A stretch of 64,000 nt of DNA from Edolisoma coerulescens (taxonomy: Eukaryota; Chordata; Aves; Passeriformes; Campephagidae), in assembly GCA_013397115.1 (NCBI GenBank), contig VWZW01004706.1, positions 269,441-333,440 on the forward strand, written 5' to 3'. How positions within the stretch are numbered: position 1 is the first letter of the stretch; each line of letters begins with the position of its first letter. Shown here one piece after another: positions 1 through 12,030 of this stretch. The notes below the pieces were generated by a model. That model saw nothing but the letters and a program-made list of their open reading frames with translations. It was not told the origin of the DNA and searched no databases. The position numbers were made by a program, and so were the translations under genes.

Positions 1-1764
1 GATATTTTAACACTGAGTGACAGATACAATATCATCAAATGATCATCAAACTTCAGTATTCCAGGAAAAAAACCACATCAGTAGATCAGTGAAAGAGATG
101 CCCTCTGCGAAGGGCACTCAGAGGTTTCTTTCAAAGACACCTTTCACTCATGACATTCCCAGAGCAGTTCCTTTTACCTGTGTAGCAGAGTATGGGACTT
201 TCCCCAATGCTCAGCTTTAGGCCCACATTGAAGTTCCAAAATTCTGTTTAAGGTTTGGTGTGTTGAATGCTTTCATTAATAACATATATGGATGACAATT
301 AGCTGCACGAAGAGTAGAAAGCTAGTGTAGCTATATACATTATGACTCCAGCATACGAAATAGATCTCCTCCACCTTAACATGGAAATTGTCCTCCACGA
401 TAACATGAAAATCTCTTGAATTAACTTTTAGGATGGTTTGTCTTGAGAAACATAGGCTCAACCTGAGTTAAATTAATGCATCTGAGTGAAAATAATGAAA
501 AAAATATATATTTAAATGTTTTGACCATGGAGAGTATCTTTGTCCCTGGAGCTGGAAATTGGTTTCTTAGCCATATAATCATGGACACATTCTTTATCCA
601 GTGATCAAGGCTCTGGGAATAGCTTAGTGGGGGTCCTGGATTTCAGTCCTTCACACTAGCACTGGTTCTCTACTGCGTGAAGGAACATTACTGAGTGAAC
701 TCTGCTTGCTGTCTTAAAATTTGGTCTCTGAGGAGCTTTTAAGACCTTAGTACTTCAGTCAGTAAGTAGGCTGTATACATTGCAAGAAATATTACCTCAT
801 GTATGGTATGCATTGTATATCTTCCTGCTTATGTCTCTGCCTAATCATGGATATAAACATGAGTGAGCTGTGCTTCCAGAGTCTTGGTTTTTAATTCTGC
901 AATTTCCTCAGTGTCCTCTTTGCTAAATAACGACTCAACTTCAACAGGTAATAGTAGCTATCACAGCCTGCTTCTTACAGCACTCCCTCAGAGAGGAAAT
1001 TAGTTGAGGTTTCCTGCTTTCTGAACCATTCTTACTTTGTCCTTGTTTGGAATGAAAAGAGTGACTCCTGTGTAGTATTTGGAAAATATTTATGCTTGTG
1101 CTTAGGAGACAGTGCTGTGGATCCCTGGTACCACACCCTTGTGGCTCCCAGTCAAGGATCCAGCTCCAGAAAAAGGGATACTTTTGTAAAGATCTACCCT
1201 GATGGAGTCCTACCAATGAGCTATAGGAAAGTATATTAAATTTTAAATACTCTTTAGAAATGTTTACATCTCTGCATAGAGATTACAAATTTAAAATGTG
1301 GATTCCTGTTTTCAGAACCTGCTACAAAATGTTTAGCTTCCAGCCTCCTTTAACAGGTCTAGCCTGTGGGCCTTAAACTAGAGTGTAAAAGTCTGTGAAC
1401 TTTTCATGTATCATGTTTCTTTTTCTGCTCCCTAAATCCAGGGAGTCAGTAAAATTGGGAAGCACGTTTACATGAAGTATGACTCACTCTTTTAATTAAA
1501 AAATTGGCAAAAAATAATAGAGGGCATGCCTTTTTATAGCATCCATTTTGCAAATTATATTCGACTGCTGCCAAAATTTTTGTCATTACTGTCAGTTATT
1601 TAGTCCCATTAGCAATATTTCTTTCAGTCTACCAGATCATAAGGGTTTCTGTTTCTAGTCACATGGGAATGATGTGTTCAGGTAACTCCCTTTTTAATGA
1701 ACTGGAATAAAGGGCCTAAGCCAGGTGTGAATTCCACAAGACTTCATTGGGAGTTGTAATGATT
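1..1764. other. Unique non-coding stretch, no gene seen
   Basis: AT-rich sequence with only short ORFs (91 codons or fewer) on either strand, none resembling a known protein. I see no repeat family, RNA gene or clear splice structure. Old, unrecognisable repeat remnants cannot be excluded by eye. Confidence 0.6.
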
Positions 1765-2354
1765 GCGGCCAGCAAGTTGAGGGAGGTGATTCTACCCCTC
1801 TACTCCTCTTTCCTGGGCCCTTACATGGAGTGCTCCATCCAGCTCTGGAGCACCCAACAGAAGAAGGACATGGACCTGCAGCAGCAAATCCAAAGGAGGA
1901 CCACAAAGATGACCAGAGGGCTGGAGCACCTCTCCTATGAAGACAGGTGGAGCGAGTTAGGGCTGTTCAGCCTGGAGAAGGGAAGGCTCCAGGAAGACCT
2001 TTAGAGTAGTCTTCCAGTACTTAAAGGGCAGGCTACAAAGAAAGCTGGAGAGGGACTTTTTACAAGGGCCTGTAGTGATAGGACAAGGGGGAATGGCTTC
2101 AAACTGAGAGTGAAGGGTTAGATTCAGTTTTAGTAGGAAATTCTTTACTGTGACCATAGTGAGGCACTGGAACAGGTTGCCCAGAGAAGCTGTGGATGCC
2201 CCAACCCTGGAAGGTCAGGGATGTTCAAAGCCAGGCTGGATGGAGCTTTGAGCCACACAGTTTAGTGAATGGTCACTGCTCCTGGCAGAGGCATTGAAAC
2301 TAGAGGATCTTTAAGGTCCCTTCCCACCCAACCCATCCCGTGATTCTATGATTT
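1765..2354 (+). mobile_element. CR1 LINE fragment, 3' end, plus strand
   Basis: This is a 5'-truncated Chicken Repeat 1 non-LTR retrotransposon. The first part decodes as the C-terminal tail of the CR1 ORF2 reverse transcriptase: an EVILPLYSS-like stretch, then RRTTKMTRGLEHLSYEDR and ELGLFSLEK. It continues through the 3' UTR-like part (GGAACAGGTTGCCCAGAGAAG) to the terminal ATTCTATGATTT at 2343-2354, the hallmark CR1 3' end. A stop at about 2002 and substitutions break the frame, so the copy is dead. CR1 copies are normally truncated at the 5' end and make no target-site duplication, which fits. Boundary at the left is approximate. Confidence 0.93.
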
Positions 2355-2879
2355 AGTACTTTCCCAGCAGAATCGCCTACATGTCGTTCTCACATAGCCA
2401 GAAGAGAACAGCCACCTATTAAACTCTGGTTCCAAATGTTTTTTGACCAAAAATTCAGTTACAGATGTGTTTTTTAAACTCAGACCTCTCTGTATTTCCT
2501 CAGTATAGGCTTCAAAAGAGCTTCTGACAATTGCATCACTATTGAGTCCTACAATTTGTCTCATCTTTAGTGGAATTTGTCCAGGGCTTTACTTTTTTTT
2601 TTTTTCTTTCATAATTCAAATTATGGAGTGCTAGACAAACCTGAGGCTAAGAAAGATCTAATAAAAGAAAACCAACAGAAGAAACTGATTATTCTGCTAC
2701 TTTTTTTACACACAGATGATACCTACATGCTTAATACACCTCATTTAGATGAAGATGCCCAGATGAAGAGAAATGTAGCTTGAAATACATAAGAAGTAGT
2801 CCTTAGTCTTTACTAAGATGCATTGATGAAGGTTCTGCAGAAGCAGAGGCTTCCAGTTCATGGGAGAAGAAAGGAGAAA
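2355..2879. other. Unique stretch with a short T-run
   Basis: No gene or repeat family recognised. A T homopolymer interrupted by few bases lies near 2590-2603. It separates the CR1 that ends at 2354 from an older CR1 relic beginning near 2880. Confidence 0.5.
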
Positions 2880-3275
2880 TTCAGGAAGAGATCCACAAAA
2901 AAGACCGGAAGACTGGATAACATGACCTACAAATAAAGACTGAACAAACAAGGGTTATTTAGATGAAAGAAGAAAGGATTATCAGGAGAAAAAGAGAGAG
3001 AAAGAAGTGTCAAACTTCAAATAAGTAAAGGTCTTCAGTGAAGATCAAGGAATTAATTTTGTTCTCTTTGTCTATGACATATGTATGCCATGGGATGCAA
3101 GGGCTGGAATTACGTCAGAAAATTCAGGTTAGACACCACGGAAGTTTTCTAACAGTTCAAGTAGTAAAGGGATGGAAAAGCTGCCTAGGGAAGGTCATGG
3201 CATCTCTGTCTTTGAAGAACTTTGAGAACAGATTAGAGATATGTCTACCAGGAATAATCCAGGTATAGATGTTCC
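2880..3275 (+). mobile_element. Ancient CR1-like LINE relic, plus strand
   Basis: The sequence is highly diverged but follows the CR1 ORF2 tail in order. An AACAAGGGTTATTTAG segment corresponds to the LGLFSLEK-coding region. The translation from 3038 then reads LELRQKIQVRHHGSFLTVQ, GWKSCLGKVMASLSLKNF and ENRLEICLPGI, which parallels the usual FRLNIRKHFFTV, WNRLPREVVESPSLEIF and KSRLD blocks. The 3' terminal octamer repeats are missing, so this is an old internal remnant, probably of a CR1 lineage shared with other reptiles. Both boundaries are estimates. Confidence 0.65.
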
Positions 3276-3899
3276 TGCTTTGTTGTACAGTGCTCAAACA
3301 CAGGAAATGAAGGTCTTTTGTAGTTGCTGTGACTCTGAGACTAGTAGGAATAATAATGCACTTGCTTCATTTTTGTAAACTTCACTTGTTCTTTCCAGAC
3401 ACTCCCTGGTGCTGAAAGCACAAGATTCTTCAATGGGCTTTTTATAGTGTTGGCAAACCCTTAAATTTGATGTAGTCATTGCTAAGGAGCCCGGAGAGAA
3501 ACTCAGAAGGCTGGGTGATGTGGGCATTGAGGTAACACCATTTCTTTTGTAGGGAAGGAAAATGGAGAATAGTTCCAACCTTTGGCTGTAGGGGAAAGCA
3601 GCTGGAGAGAGGAAAGGCAGCTATACCCATGGAGAAGGGCAAGTGTCCCTATGAGGGGGAAATTGTTGAATTCAAGGAGGTTAGAGTGAAGGGTGAGTCA
3701 TTCACTGGGTGCTGGCCATTTGCTTAGGAAGCTCCGAGCGCTCTTCCAAATAAATGTAAGGTATCAGGATTCCAGCACACCAGCACCACAGAATGAAGAA
3801 AGCATGAGTGAGAAAGTACTTTGCACAAGAGATGTTTATTTAAGTTGATAAGAAACTTAACAATTAAAAGCTAACCTTTAATTGCACTGCTGCAAACTT
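3276..3899. other. No recognised feature
   Basis: Non-coding sequence of moderate AT content. The ORFs on the minus strand (66 to 94 codons) look random: no domain, no codon bias, no splice context that I can support. Confidence 0.5.
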
Positions 3900-4320
3900 T
3901 CTTTTAGTGAAGGACTTTAATGTTTATGAAATCAAAGCCCAGAAGGGAAAGCAGCAGCAGCAGCACTAGTGGTCCCAGTGGAGAGACGACTCCTGGCACA
4001 GTTTTAGCTGACTGCTGAGATCCACAGTGGTATTGGAAAGTTATCAACACACTCCTGCTTGACATGAAAGCAAAATACCTCAGACAAATGATGGATGGTC
4101 TTGTGCAGTTGTGACAGGCAGGGACTTGACCCAGTGGGACCTGAAGAAGCTCATCAGGACCACTGAAATGCACTGTGAATACAAACTTCTCCCCTCCCCT
4201 GATCAATACTATATCTGCCCTCAAGATGAAAAGTGGTTGTATGCCACACAGCTCTGTGGGGCACTGACAACAACAACAGTAATCAGGAGAGTGGAGCTCT
4301 AAACAGCTGGGAAATGACAC
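3900..4320. other. Overlapping opposed ORFs, 138 and 63 codons, unknown
   Basis: A 138-codon ORF runs on the minus strand (4320 to 3904) and ends in a hydrophobic leucine run (VLLLLLSLLGF) encoded by an interrupted (AGC)n tract near 3950-3965 on the plus strand. A 63-codon ORF (4111-4302) runs on the plus strand and contains the unusual string YYICPQDEKWLYATQLCGAL. I recognise neither. The plus-strand peptide has a faint look of a cysteine-bearing envelope or secreted-protein fragment, but this is only an impression. It could equally be chance. Confidence 0.2.
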
Positions 4321-5439
4321 ACTAATTTTCCTATTTGCTAATACATAGAAGACTTGGTTCAGTTTTTGAGCTTTGATAAAAAGAAATTATGCAAAACCTA
4401 TTCCTAAATTGCCAGCAGAGACTTCAAGCAGTTTTTAGCTCGTTGTCCATATGCTCACCCTTCCCAGTGATAACTTTAACTCACTGTGAGAAGCATTGCT
4501 TTATTTTTACAGCAAGAGTTGTGCATAGACTCGAACCAACAAATCTTCATTTTTCAGGGCATCTGGGGAGGACACAACTATCACTGATTTCATAATATAT
4601 AGGAAATCTCTAAAGATAGGGGTTTGGAGTTATTTCATGAAAATTCATAGTATGCACAAATTTCAGGGATGTCAATAAAATGTGAAGGTGCTCTGCATGT
4701 TGTAAGATCATGTTCAGGTACCAGATTATTATGAAAATCTATAAACACTATGAAGGGCAGGAGGAACTTCCTACCTCTAAGAACGGTGCTGCTAAGATAT
4801 GTGTAGGAGATACAGTAAGAATCACCTTCCAATCATTGGCAGAGCTGGTGCTCAGCATTTAATCTATTGGTATTAAAAGTAGTGATTGATGGAGCATTTC
4901 CAGTTTCTGGGGAAGCTTATCTGACATTGTTGAAGTTATTCTAAAATAAGTTGAGAAATCTGTGACAGCTGGTCAAATTTATTTTATGCGTACTTCACTG
5001 AAATGAATCTAGCCCAGATAGCATTTTCAATTTCTCTTGAAGTGTGACCACAATGCACAAGCTGGAATGGAAAAAAAAAGTCAAGATGTCAATCAGTTTC
5101 TAATACTATAGTGAATAGGTCTAAGCTGTGAGATATCACTACAAAAGTAGCAGGCATGATAGTAAGGAATTTAGGAATCTTGTCAAAATTGGATGTAATG
5201 GCTTGATTTATTACTAATCAATAATAATAAGGGTGGTTTATTTAATGAGATCACACTTTGTTATTATTTTTCTGTTGATAAAATATATTTCACCTTCTGC
5301 CGCATTGTGGAAAATGATCTTCAGAGTCACCAAGCTTTTTTTTTCTTAACATGGTTTGATAATTACAGCTTTAGACAAGATATGCCTTTAAACCCTGAAT
5401 TTGGCAGGGTTCTGAGAGCACTAATAGACTTTATTGGCC
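4321..5439. other. No recognised feature
   Basis: AT-rich non-coding sequence with A-runs and T-runs of up to 9. No ORF of note, repeat family or RNA gene seen. Confidence 0.5.
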
Positions 5440-5870
5440 CTGACCAGACTTACCTGGAGCCTCCACCCCCACCATTGTGCTGGGAGCTTAACTTCAGTTC
5501 AGGTCTGGGCATTCAGTCCTGGCCTAGCCGTGCTGTGAATGGGCCTGGGCCCATCCGTGTCTCTGGTCCTGCCTCCTGGATGGATCCTGGACCTTTGCTA
5601 TAGCTTTGTCGCCTGTACTGTTTCTGTCCTTAATCTCCTAATGGTCCCTGGGTGGAGCAGGGACCTGATTCATGTCCTCACTATGCCAGGGGCTGCCCTT
5701 GTGTGTTACCAGATCTGCAGCACAGCTGCAGTGGGGCTGTGCCCTGGGTAGTGAAGGCACTGCTGGATGAGCAATCACCCTCAGCCCCCAGCTCACCTTC
5801 CCTTAGGGAATGGCCCCATCTCTTGCTGCTGCCTGCCTGCAAATTTCTCTGCCTGTAAAACCTGAGTGTT
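5440..5870. other. GC-rich patch, possibly an old degraded repeat
   Basis: This segment is clearly richer in G and C than its flanks and is built from many CCTG, CTGG and GACC-type words, giving three overlapping ORFs of 68 to 98 codons in different frames. The composition resembles the pyrimidine-rich, repetitive internal parts of old reptilian LTR or non-autonomous elements, but I cannot match it to a family. No CpG-island promoter signature is obvious because CpG is scarce. Confidence 0.3.
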
Positions 5871-6160
5871 CTGCAAAGCTTGTTGGTTTCCTTCTCTTCA
5901 GTCTTGTGCTAGTCAATTTTAAGGGCTTCTGCTTTTACTTCAGAATTTTTTCATAGTAGATCAGTTAATATTAGGTTATAATTATGACCAAGTTTTAGTA
6001 TCTATCAAGGCCTAACTTTTTTCTTGAGTCACATGGAGAGTCTTATCTCTGAAGTTTTGCTCTGTGCATTGACATTCATCCTGCACCATTGTAGTTGCTT
6101 TGCAAGTAAATAAACAAAGGACAGTTAGACCTGTGCCTGTTTTCATGGTAAATACTTAAA

Positions 6161-6800
6161 ATCAGAGAATCGTGGAAGAACAATTTGGAAGGGATGTTTG
6201 AAGGTTATCTAGTTCAGACTTCTGCTCAAAGCAGAGCTATCTCTGAAGGCAGGTGGGGTTTGTTCAAGACTGTGTTTAGCTGCATTCTGAGTGTTTCCAA
6301 GGATGGAGATTACACAGTTTATCCGGCAGTCTGTTTGATTAACCCCCACTGTGGATTTTTTTCCTCATGTTTAATAGGAATTTCCCTTCTTGCAACTTGT
6401 ATCCTCTCTTGTCCTTTTGCTGTGCCACTCTGAGAAGAGTCTTGCTCCAACTTCTCTATTAACTCCCTTTCAGAAATGCTAGACTGTTCCTAGGTGCCCC
6501 TGCAGCCCTTTCTTAAAGCTAAACAAATGCAGTTCCTTCAGCATCTCTTTGTACATCACCTGCCCCAGATCTTTAAACATTGCAGTAATCAGATGCTGGG
6601 CTTGCTCTGATCAGTTCTTGTCACTGTTGTGCTGGGGGCCAAAAGTGAAACCAGTGTTCCAGATGCAGACGCATAAGTGCTGAGAACAGGAGAATGACCA
6701 CTTCCCTTGACCTGCTGACTATACTTTTGCTTGTACAGCCCAGTATGTGGCTGTATTTGATTTATATATGCAGTGGAAGTCTGAGTGTGGCCACAGGTGG
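6161..6800 (-). mobile_element. Older CR1 LINE fragment, minus strand
   Basis: The plus strand opens with a diverged CR1 3' end in reverse (AATCAGAGAATCGTGGAAG, then TTGGAAGGGATG and TAGTTCAGACTTCTGCTC). The order of blocks then follows antisense CR1: CTCTTGTCCTTTTGCTGTG, TGCAGCCCTTTCTTAAAG, CTTCAGCATCTCTTTGTAC and a final ATGTGGCTGTATTTG block. Divergence and indels exceed those of the copies at 20.6 and 31.0 kb, so this is an older insertion. The right boundary is uncertain; faint similarity may continue to about 6850. Confidence 0.75.
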
Positions 6801-7421
6801 GTTCAGGGTACTGCAAAACATCTCAATATTTCTCCATTCTGTCTGAGCCTGGAGACTGCACTGAACAGGGCTAAGGGATCTCATCTACATGTGGGCAAGA
6901 CTGCAGTGTATCAGCATATCCATCCAGTTGCCATTTTTTTAATCCACAAAATGGGGAACACCTAAGTGATCCTCTCTGCTTATTACTTTGAAACTCTGCC
7001 CTTCATGTTGATCATTCTGCAGAATGTGCAAATGATGGTCATTCCATGGACTTTGCAAACCCGATGGATTATCATCTTGCTGTGAACAGTCCTGCACTTG
7101 GCTAGGGCTTTTTATAACAAGGGTTTACTGACAGTTTCCTCTGACTCCAGTGAGAACAGTTTACATATGACAGTGGTGAGGGTCTGGCCGATATCAAGAG
7201 AAATATACAGGTCATTGCACTGCCAAATATGTTAGCATCTTGTGAACAAAAAAGCTACTTGGTCCAAAATATCCCAGAGTTTTAGCCTTCATACTTGGCA
7301 TGCAGTTTAGAGTGGTTTGGAGAATTTTAAGGCAGAATTTGTTTTTGTTTGGGTATGCTTGTATGCAGATGATTACCTGTAAAAGAGGTATGGAGAGGAA
7401 ATAATTACTGTGGTGTCTCTG
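6801..7421. other. No recognised feature
   Basis: Unique sequence between an old CR1 and an LTR. No ORF with a supportable function. Confidence 0.5.
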
Positions 7422-8016
7422 TGTCACATTTTAACCCCAGCTGGCGACCAAGCCCCACATAGCTGCTTGCTCAGTCCCCCATCAGTGAGATGGGAGAGAG
7501 TCAGAAAGATGTAACTGAGATAACTCCTGGATTGAGATAAAGACAGTTCAATAGGTAAAGCAAAAACTGCACCCACAAGCAAAGGAAAACAAGGAATTAA
7601 TTCACCACTTTCCATGGGCAGGCAGGTGTTCAGCGACCCCCAGGAAAGCAGGGCTCCACCACACCAAACGGTGACTTGGGAAGACAAATGTCAGCATTCC
7701 AAATATCCACCTTTTCCTCCTTGGTCTCCCAGCTTCATATGTGCTGAGCAAGACACCATATGGTGTGGGGTATCCCTTGGGTCAGCTGGGGTCAGCTGTC
7801 CTGGCTGTGTCCCCTTCCAATTCCTTGTGCAATCCCAACCCCACTCTGGTAGGCTGGGATCAGGAGCAGAAAATACCTTGACACTGTGAAAGCACTGCTC
7901 ATCCAGTATTATCAACATCCCAGTATTATCAACACTGTTTTCAGCACAAATCCAAACACAGGCCCATACCAGCTACTGTGAATAGAATTATCACTACCCT
8001 AGACAAAACCAGCACA
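7422..8016 (-). mobile_element. Solo-type endogenous retrovirus LTR, minus strand
   Basis: On the plus strand the element opens TGTCACATTTTAACCCCAGC and closes CAAAACCAGCACA. Read on the minus strand it runs from TGTGCTGGTTTTG to GGTTAAAATGTGACA, with matching TGT...ACA ends. The internal order (TGTTGATAATACTGGGATG, GACAGCTGACCCCA, ATGGTGTCTTGCTCAGCAC, CATGGAAAGTGGTG, ACTGTCTTTATCTCAATCC) matches an LTR family that I know to be common in bird genomes. The TATA-like position (near 7730-7745) and the ATTAAA-like signal (near 7550) are both mutated. No gag/pol/env or primer-binding site flanks it, so it appears to be a solo LTR. I found no clean target-site duplication. Confidence 0.82.
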
Positions 8017-8048
8017 GTCCATGAGTGCTAATGAGTGCAGTCTTAAGC

Positions 8049-8283
8049 TGTGCCAGGGGAGTTTAGTCTGGACATCAGAAAGAGGCTCTTCACAGGAGTG
8101 ACTGGGCATTGGAATGGGCTGCCCAGGGAGGTGGTGGAGTCACCATCCCTGGAGGTGTTTAAGAAAAGAGTGGATGGAGAACTCTGCAATGATCTAGTTG
8201 ACAAGGTGGTGTTAGGTCACAGGTTGGACTCGATAATCGAAAAGATCTTTTCCAACCTAATTGATTCTGTGATTCTGATTCTG
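8049..8283 (+). mobile_element. CR1 LINE 3' end, plus strand
   Basis: About 235 bp of CR1, from GTGCCAGGGGAGTTTAG to the terminal GATTCTGTGATTCTGATTCTG region at 8263-8283, which carries about two and a half copies of the CR1 3' octamer. The translation from 8050 reads FSLDIRKRLFTGVTGHWNGL and PREVVESPSLEVFKKRVDG, the extreme C-terminus of CR1 ORF2. Strong 5' truncation is normal for this family. It begins about 30 bp after the LTR at 7422-8016. Confidence 0.93.
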
Positions 8284-11200
8284 TTTGCGGAAGTGCTACA
8301 GTGCAGGGAAAATATGTTTCTTTAGTATGCTGATTTAAATACCATGGAAGAGAGAAAGGAAAAATGAACACACATAAACAAGTATTTCATTCTGCTATAG
8401 CCTTCCATTACAGAGGTCACCAATTCCCCTGTATGTAATATTCCGCTACAAAGCAGAGAAAATATGTGCCTGAACTGTATTTACAGTTTTCATGATATTA
8501 CTGGATAAAACCTTGAAAAATGTTAAGCATCCATAAACCCCCAAGAGAAAGACAGCAGCCAAGGGAAATAATCATCCTCTTCACCTGAAGAGAACTTAAC
8601 ACTTCTCTGTATTTACATCTCAAACAGAAAGTGAATGTGTGTTTCCTTTTCAGTACTTAAGCTGGCCTTTATTGAAGTCCTTGGCTGTTGTTGAATGAAC
8701 TTTATGACATTTCTGGAGGTTTGAAGCCCCAACTATTGTGCCTGTATAAGAGCACAGTATGGTTCTGTCCCCTGCACATAGAGAACAGAAGCACCTGGAT
8801 TGGGACAGGGCAAAGGAGAGATGCTCAGGGCCCGACACATGCTCCTTATTATAGCTGCCTCTCTCTGCAGGCTGCCAAAGGTCTGCTCAACAAAAAGGAA
8901 GAACGTGGAATTTCTTACCATTGCTGCAGGGATCTAGAGTGCTTCAGAGCCCTGAACAAAGAAAAAAAATGTTAGCTGTTTGTTTGACAAAGAGAATGAT
9001 AAATCTATCTCACGTCACAAATAGGATTTGAAGGAGCTGTTATTATTTATTTATTGCTATTTTAAAAATAAATAATAATGAAAAAGAAATTAAGGTGAGC
9101 AGGGAGTTCAGCTGAGGAAAACAACTTGCAACCTGTTAATACTGGCTTTTCTAATGAGTTTTTTGAGAATTTGGGGGTTCTGGGCTTATGAAAGCAATTT
9201 TCAGGTTTGCTTCCTTTTTAGCTCCAGCCTTATCCTATTGAAGGCAGTACACTGGCGACTCAGTAAAGTCTGGAGAGGTATTTAAGACAGGGGAGAGTGT
9301 TTATATGTTTATATGATTTATCTCACTCATGAAAAGCAGGGGCCGGAAGATATTACTGGTGTAGTGAGTGTTCTTCACATCCTCTTCATCTTCCATGCAA
9401 ACATCTCTGAAATTAGGTTCATAAAAATAGTTAAATATCACACTCAAAAAGGCATCCAGTAGAGAAACTGTAGTGAGTGGCTTTTAGACTGGATGCTTTT
9501 TTTTTGCTTTTGCTGAAATGCTGCCATCCCAGTTAGGTACAGTTGTTCAACTGAAGTCTTACCAAAGCAGAGCAGAAGAGAAATATTACTTCCTCATGTC
9601 TTTAGAGGCATATTTCTTTTTAAATGTGCCACTGTGGCTTTCCTCCACTAGCATGACACTTCTGATTTTTCATCTGAATATTAGCTTCAGTGCTAAACTT
9701 TTTTTGGAAAGAATATGTACTCAGTTATCCCCATACTTGTATTCTGATAGATAATTATTACCTCTGAAAAATAGTATTCTGCACTTGTACCTATGTTTTG
9801 AGACCACTTCTCCCATTTGTCAAATTGATTTTGGATTATTGCTCTGTACTGTAATAAAATTCTTCAGCTTTATGTAGTTTGCATATATAGGAAGCATATT
9901 CTCTCCCTTGAAGAGAACTAGAGCTGGGAAAACCTGCTTCAAAGTTTTACTCAATAGATTCTCTTATTTTGAAATTGAAATACTGATTGCTACCTTCTTA
10001 GTGATTACACAGTGTTTGAAAGATGAATCTGTATTATATTATAATCTGCTTTACAGTAAATTAAAGGAGTGACCTTTGCAATGCTGCAGTTATGCAATAC
10101 AATTTTATCTCTTAATTTTGTGAATTCTCACCTGTTTTACTCTCTGTGCCAGATGATCCAATTGCTCTTTCAGGACCCATTTTCAGTTTGAAATGTTTAT
10201 TACACATAATTTCTAAATGTATCAAGAAGAATCTCTGGTTTATATGTTTATTTTTTTTCCCTAGGCTGATACAATATGGTGTATATTAAAGGCTTGATCT
10301 AAAAACTGTGTATTTTTAATAATAAAATAATTAAGAAACTCAAGACTAAATTGGGTATGTCAAAACCAGAGACAATATGTACTGATCTTACATTCAGGGT
10401 ATATAATATTTTGAACAAATGTCAATAATCACAGTAGGAATTCCTGTATCTTGATCCTTGTCATGCCAGTATTTTAGCATGATTATAAAAGTATTTTAAA
10501 AAATACTTTGGACTGAATTTGGCTCTCAGATACATTTCTGCAATTCTGGAGGAATTCCCACTTAGCTAATAGTTACTGGAAATTTAACATTGCTGGAACT
10601 GTGAGCCAGTGCCTGCCTTTACTGAAGTACGTAGCAATCCTCCCACAGATTCCATTAGAGTTTGATTTGCAACCTCCAAGTCTTAAAGATGGTCTTTTTA
10701 TATGTTAGTGTATTAAAAATATTTTATCGTGATAGCTGTCGTGTACGCTGTCTATTTTTTTAACATACGAGTAAATATTTAGCTTTAAATAAAAATTATG
10801 TAATTTTGCTATTACTGGTACAAAGTCTTGGGTAGAGAATTCTCTGTGTACAGAAAAAGATTATGCTCTCAGTTTGGTTTTTTTTAATGTAATTAGTTCT
10901 TGAATCGAGTTGTTCCATGGAAATTGAAGATAGGGACAATGGAAGGAATGAAGGAAGGCCCGCCTTGTGTAGTGTTTGCCTGTAGCTTGGACTGGCAGAG
11001 ACATACGGATTAAAGCAGTCTCTCCTGCTCATCTATATGCATAAATTAAGCCATATCAGAGTATCCCCCTGGGTACGGGAACTAGTCCTCTCTATTGTTA
11101 AATTCTTCGAATTTTTTGGGCAAGATGTGACCCATGCCAAGTAGCACTTGGCAACTCCTGGCCACTGTTCTGAGTTGGCACAGGTCATTCTGAATGAGAA

Positions 11201-11763
11201 ATTGATATGGGAATGTTGGATTTCGCAGGGTAAGAGTGTTTGGTATCATGGGCTGGAGGTACTGATGGATAAAGTACTCTTGGACACATGCTTCTCAGCA
11301 TACAAACACTTAAAACAGCAAAGTCCTGAACTTGTGGCTCCTTATCAACAGTATCAGCAGATGGATAAATTAAAAATGCAGCCTCCTGAAGGTAGATACA
11401 TAAACTAAGTATTAGCAAATTCTGAAAGGACTGGACACAGTCCCATGGTGACATATCTAAAGGTTTCTCAAACAGCATTTGGGTATAGTTCAGGGAACAT
11501 CACAGGCCATACCATCACATTCCAGAATCTATAACACTATTTTGGACTGGAAGAGAAGTTCTCCATGTGGTGTGAGTCTCGCTGTATGGTTCTGTCTCTG
11601 GGCTCATTTTGTTTACTAACACAGATGCCTTCTTGTGTTTCAGGCATACTAATTCATATTTACATTTCTGACATAGGCTCCAAGCTACTATGCAAGAGAA
11701 ACTGGCACTGAACTTTAGATTGTGTTAAGGAAGATTTCCTGTCTGACCATCCAGAAGCCACTC
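8284..11763. other. Long unique AT-rich stretch, no gene seen
   Basis: Only short ORFs (97 codons or fewer), none recognisable. Contents worth noting are a perfect AT inverted repeat at 9040-9078 and a 22-bp near-palindrome at 10488-10509 (AAAGTATTTT and its complement around AA). No RNA gene or repeat family seen. Confidence 0.5.
9040..9078. repeat. Perfect 13-bp AT inverted repeat
   Basis: TTATTATTTATTT at 9040-9052 is the exact complement of AAATAAATAATAA at 9066-9078, with a 13-bp spacer. The arms contain only A and T, so chance in an AT-rich region is the leading explanation. Confidence 0.8.
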
Positions 11764-11933
11764 TGGCAGTCACACTCACACCACCTGAGCTGGGACAGAG
11801 GTACCTTGGAGGAGTGGCTCCAGTGGCTGACTGGTCCCTGCTTGACTCCCTGCACACCCCACTCTCACACAGACAGAGCAGGTTTGCTTACCAGCTCAAC
11901 CCTGGGTTTCCAGAATCTGGATCCTTAAAATAA

Positions 11934-11939
11934 TTTAAT
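11934..11939 (-). terminator. LTR polyadenylation signal ATTAAA
   Basis: TTTAAT on the plus strand reads ATTAAA on the minus strand, downstream of the TATA box at 12023-12030 in the same LTR. Confidence 0.4.
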
Positions 11940-12022
11940 CTTGGTGCAATAACTAAATAACAAGATAAAAGCTCAAGCTGGGTGTCTGTGAGGAGGGAAC
12001 CCAAACAACGGAAAGCCTGGGC

Positions 12023-12030
12023 TTTTATAT
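12023..12030 (-). promoter_or_regulatory. LTR TATA box
   Basis: ATATAAAA on the minus strand, about 90 bp upstream of the ATTAAA signal of the same LTR. Position and spacing support the LTR call; activity is unknown. Confidence 0.5.

Noticed and set aside
8858..8940. Pyrimidine tract and CAG followed by AAAGGTCTGC as a possible small exon
   Set aside because: The donor is weak, the enclosed segment is tiny and no frame or partner exon is evident.
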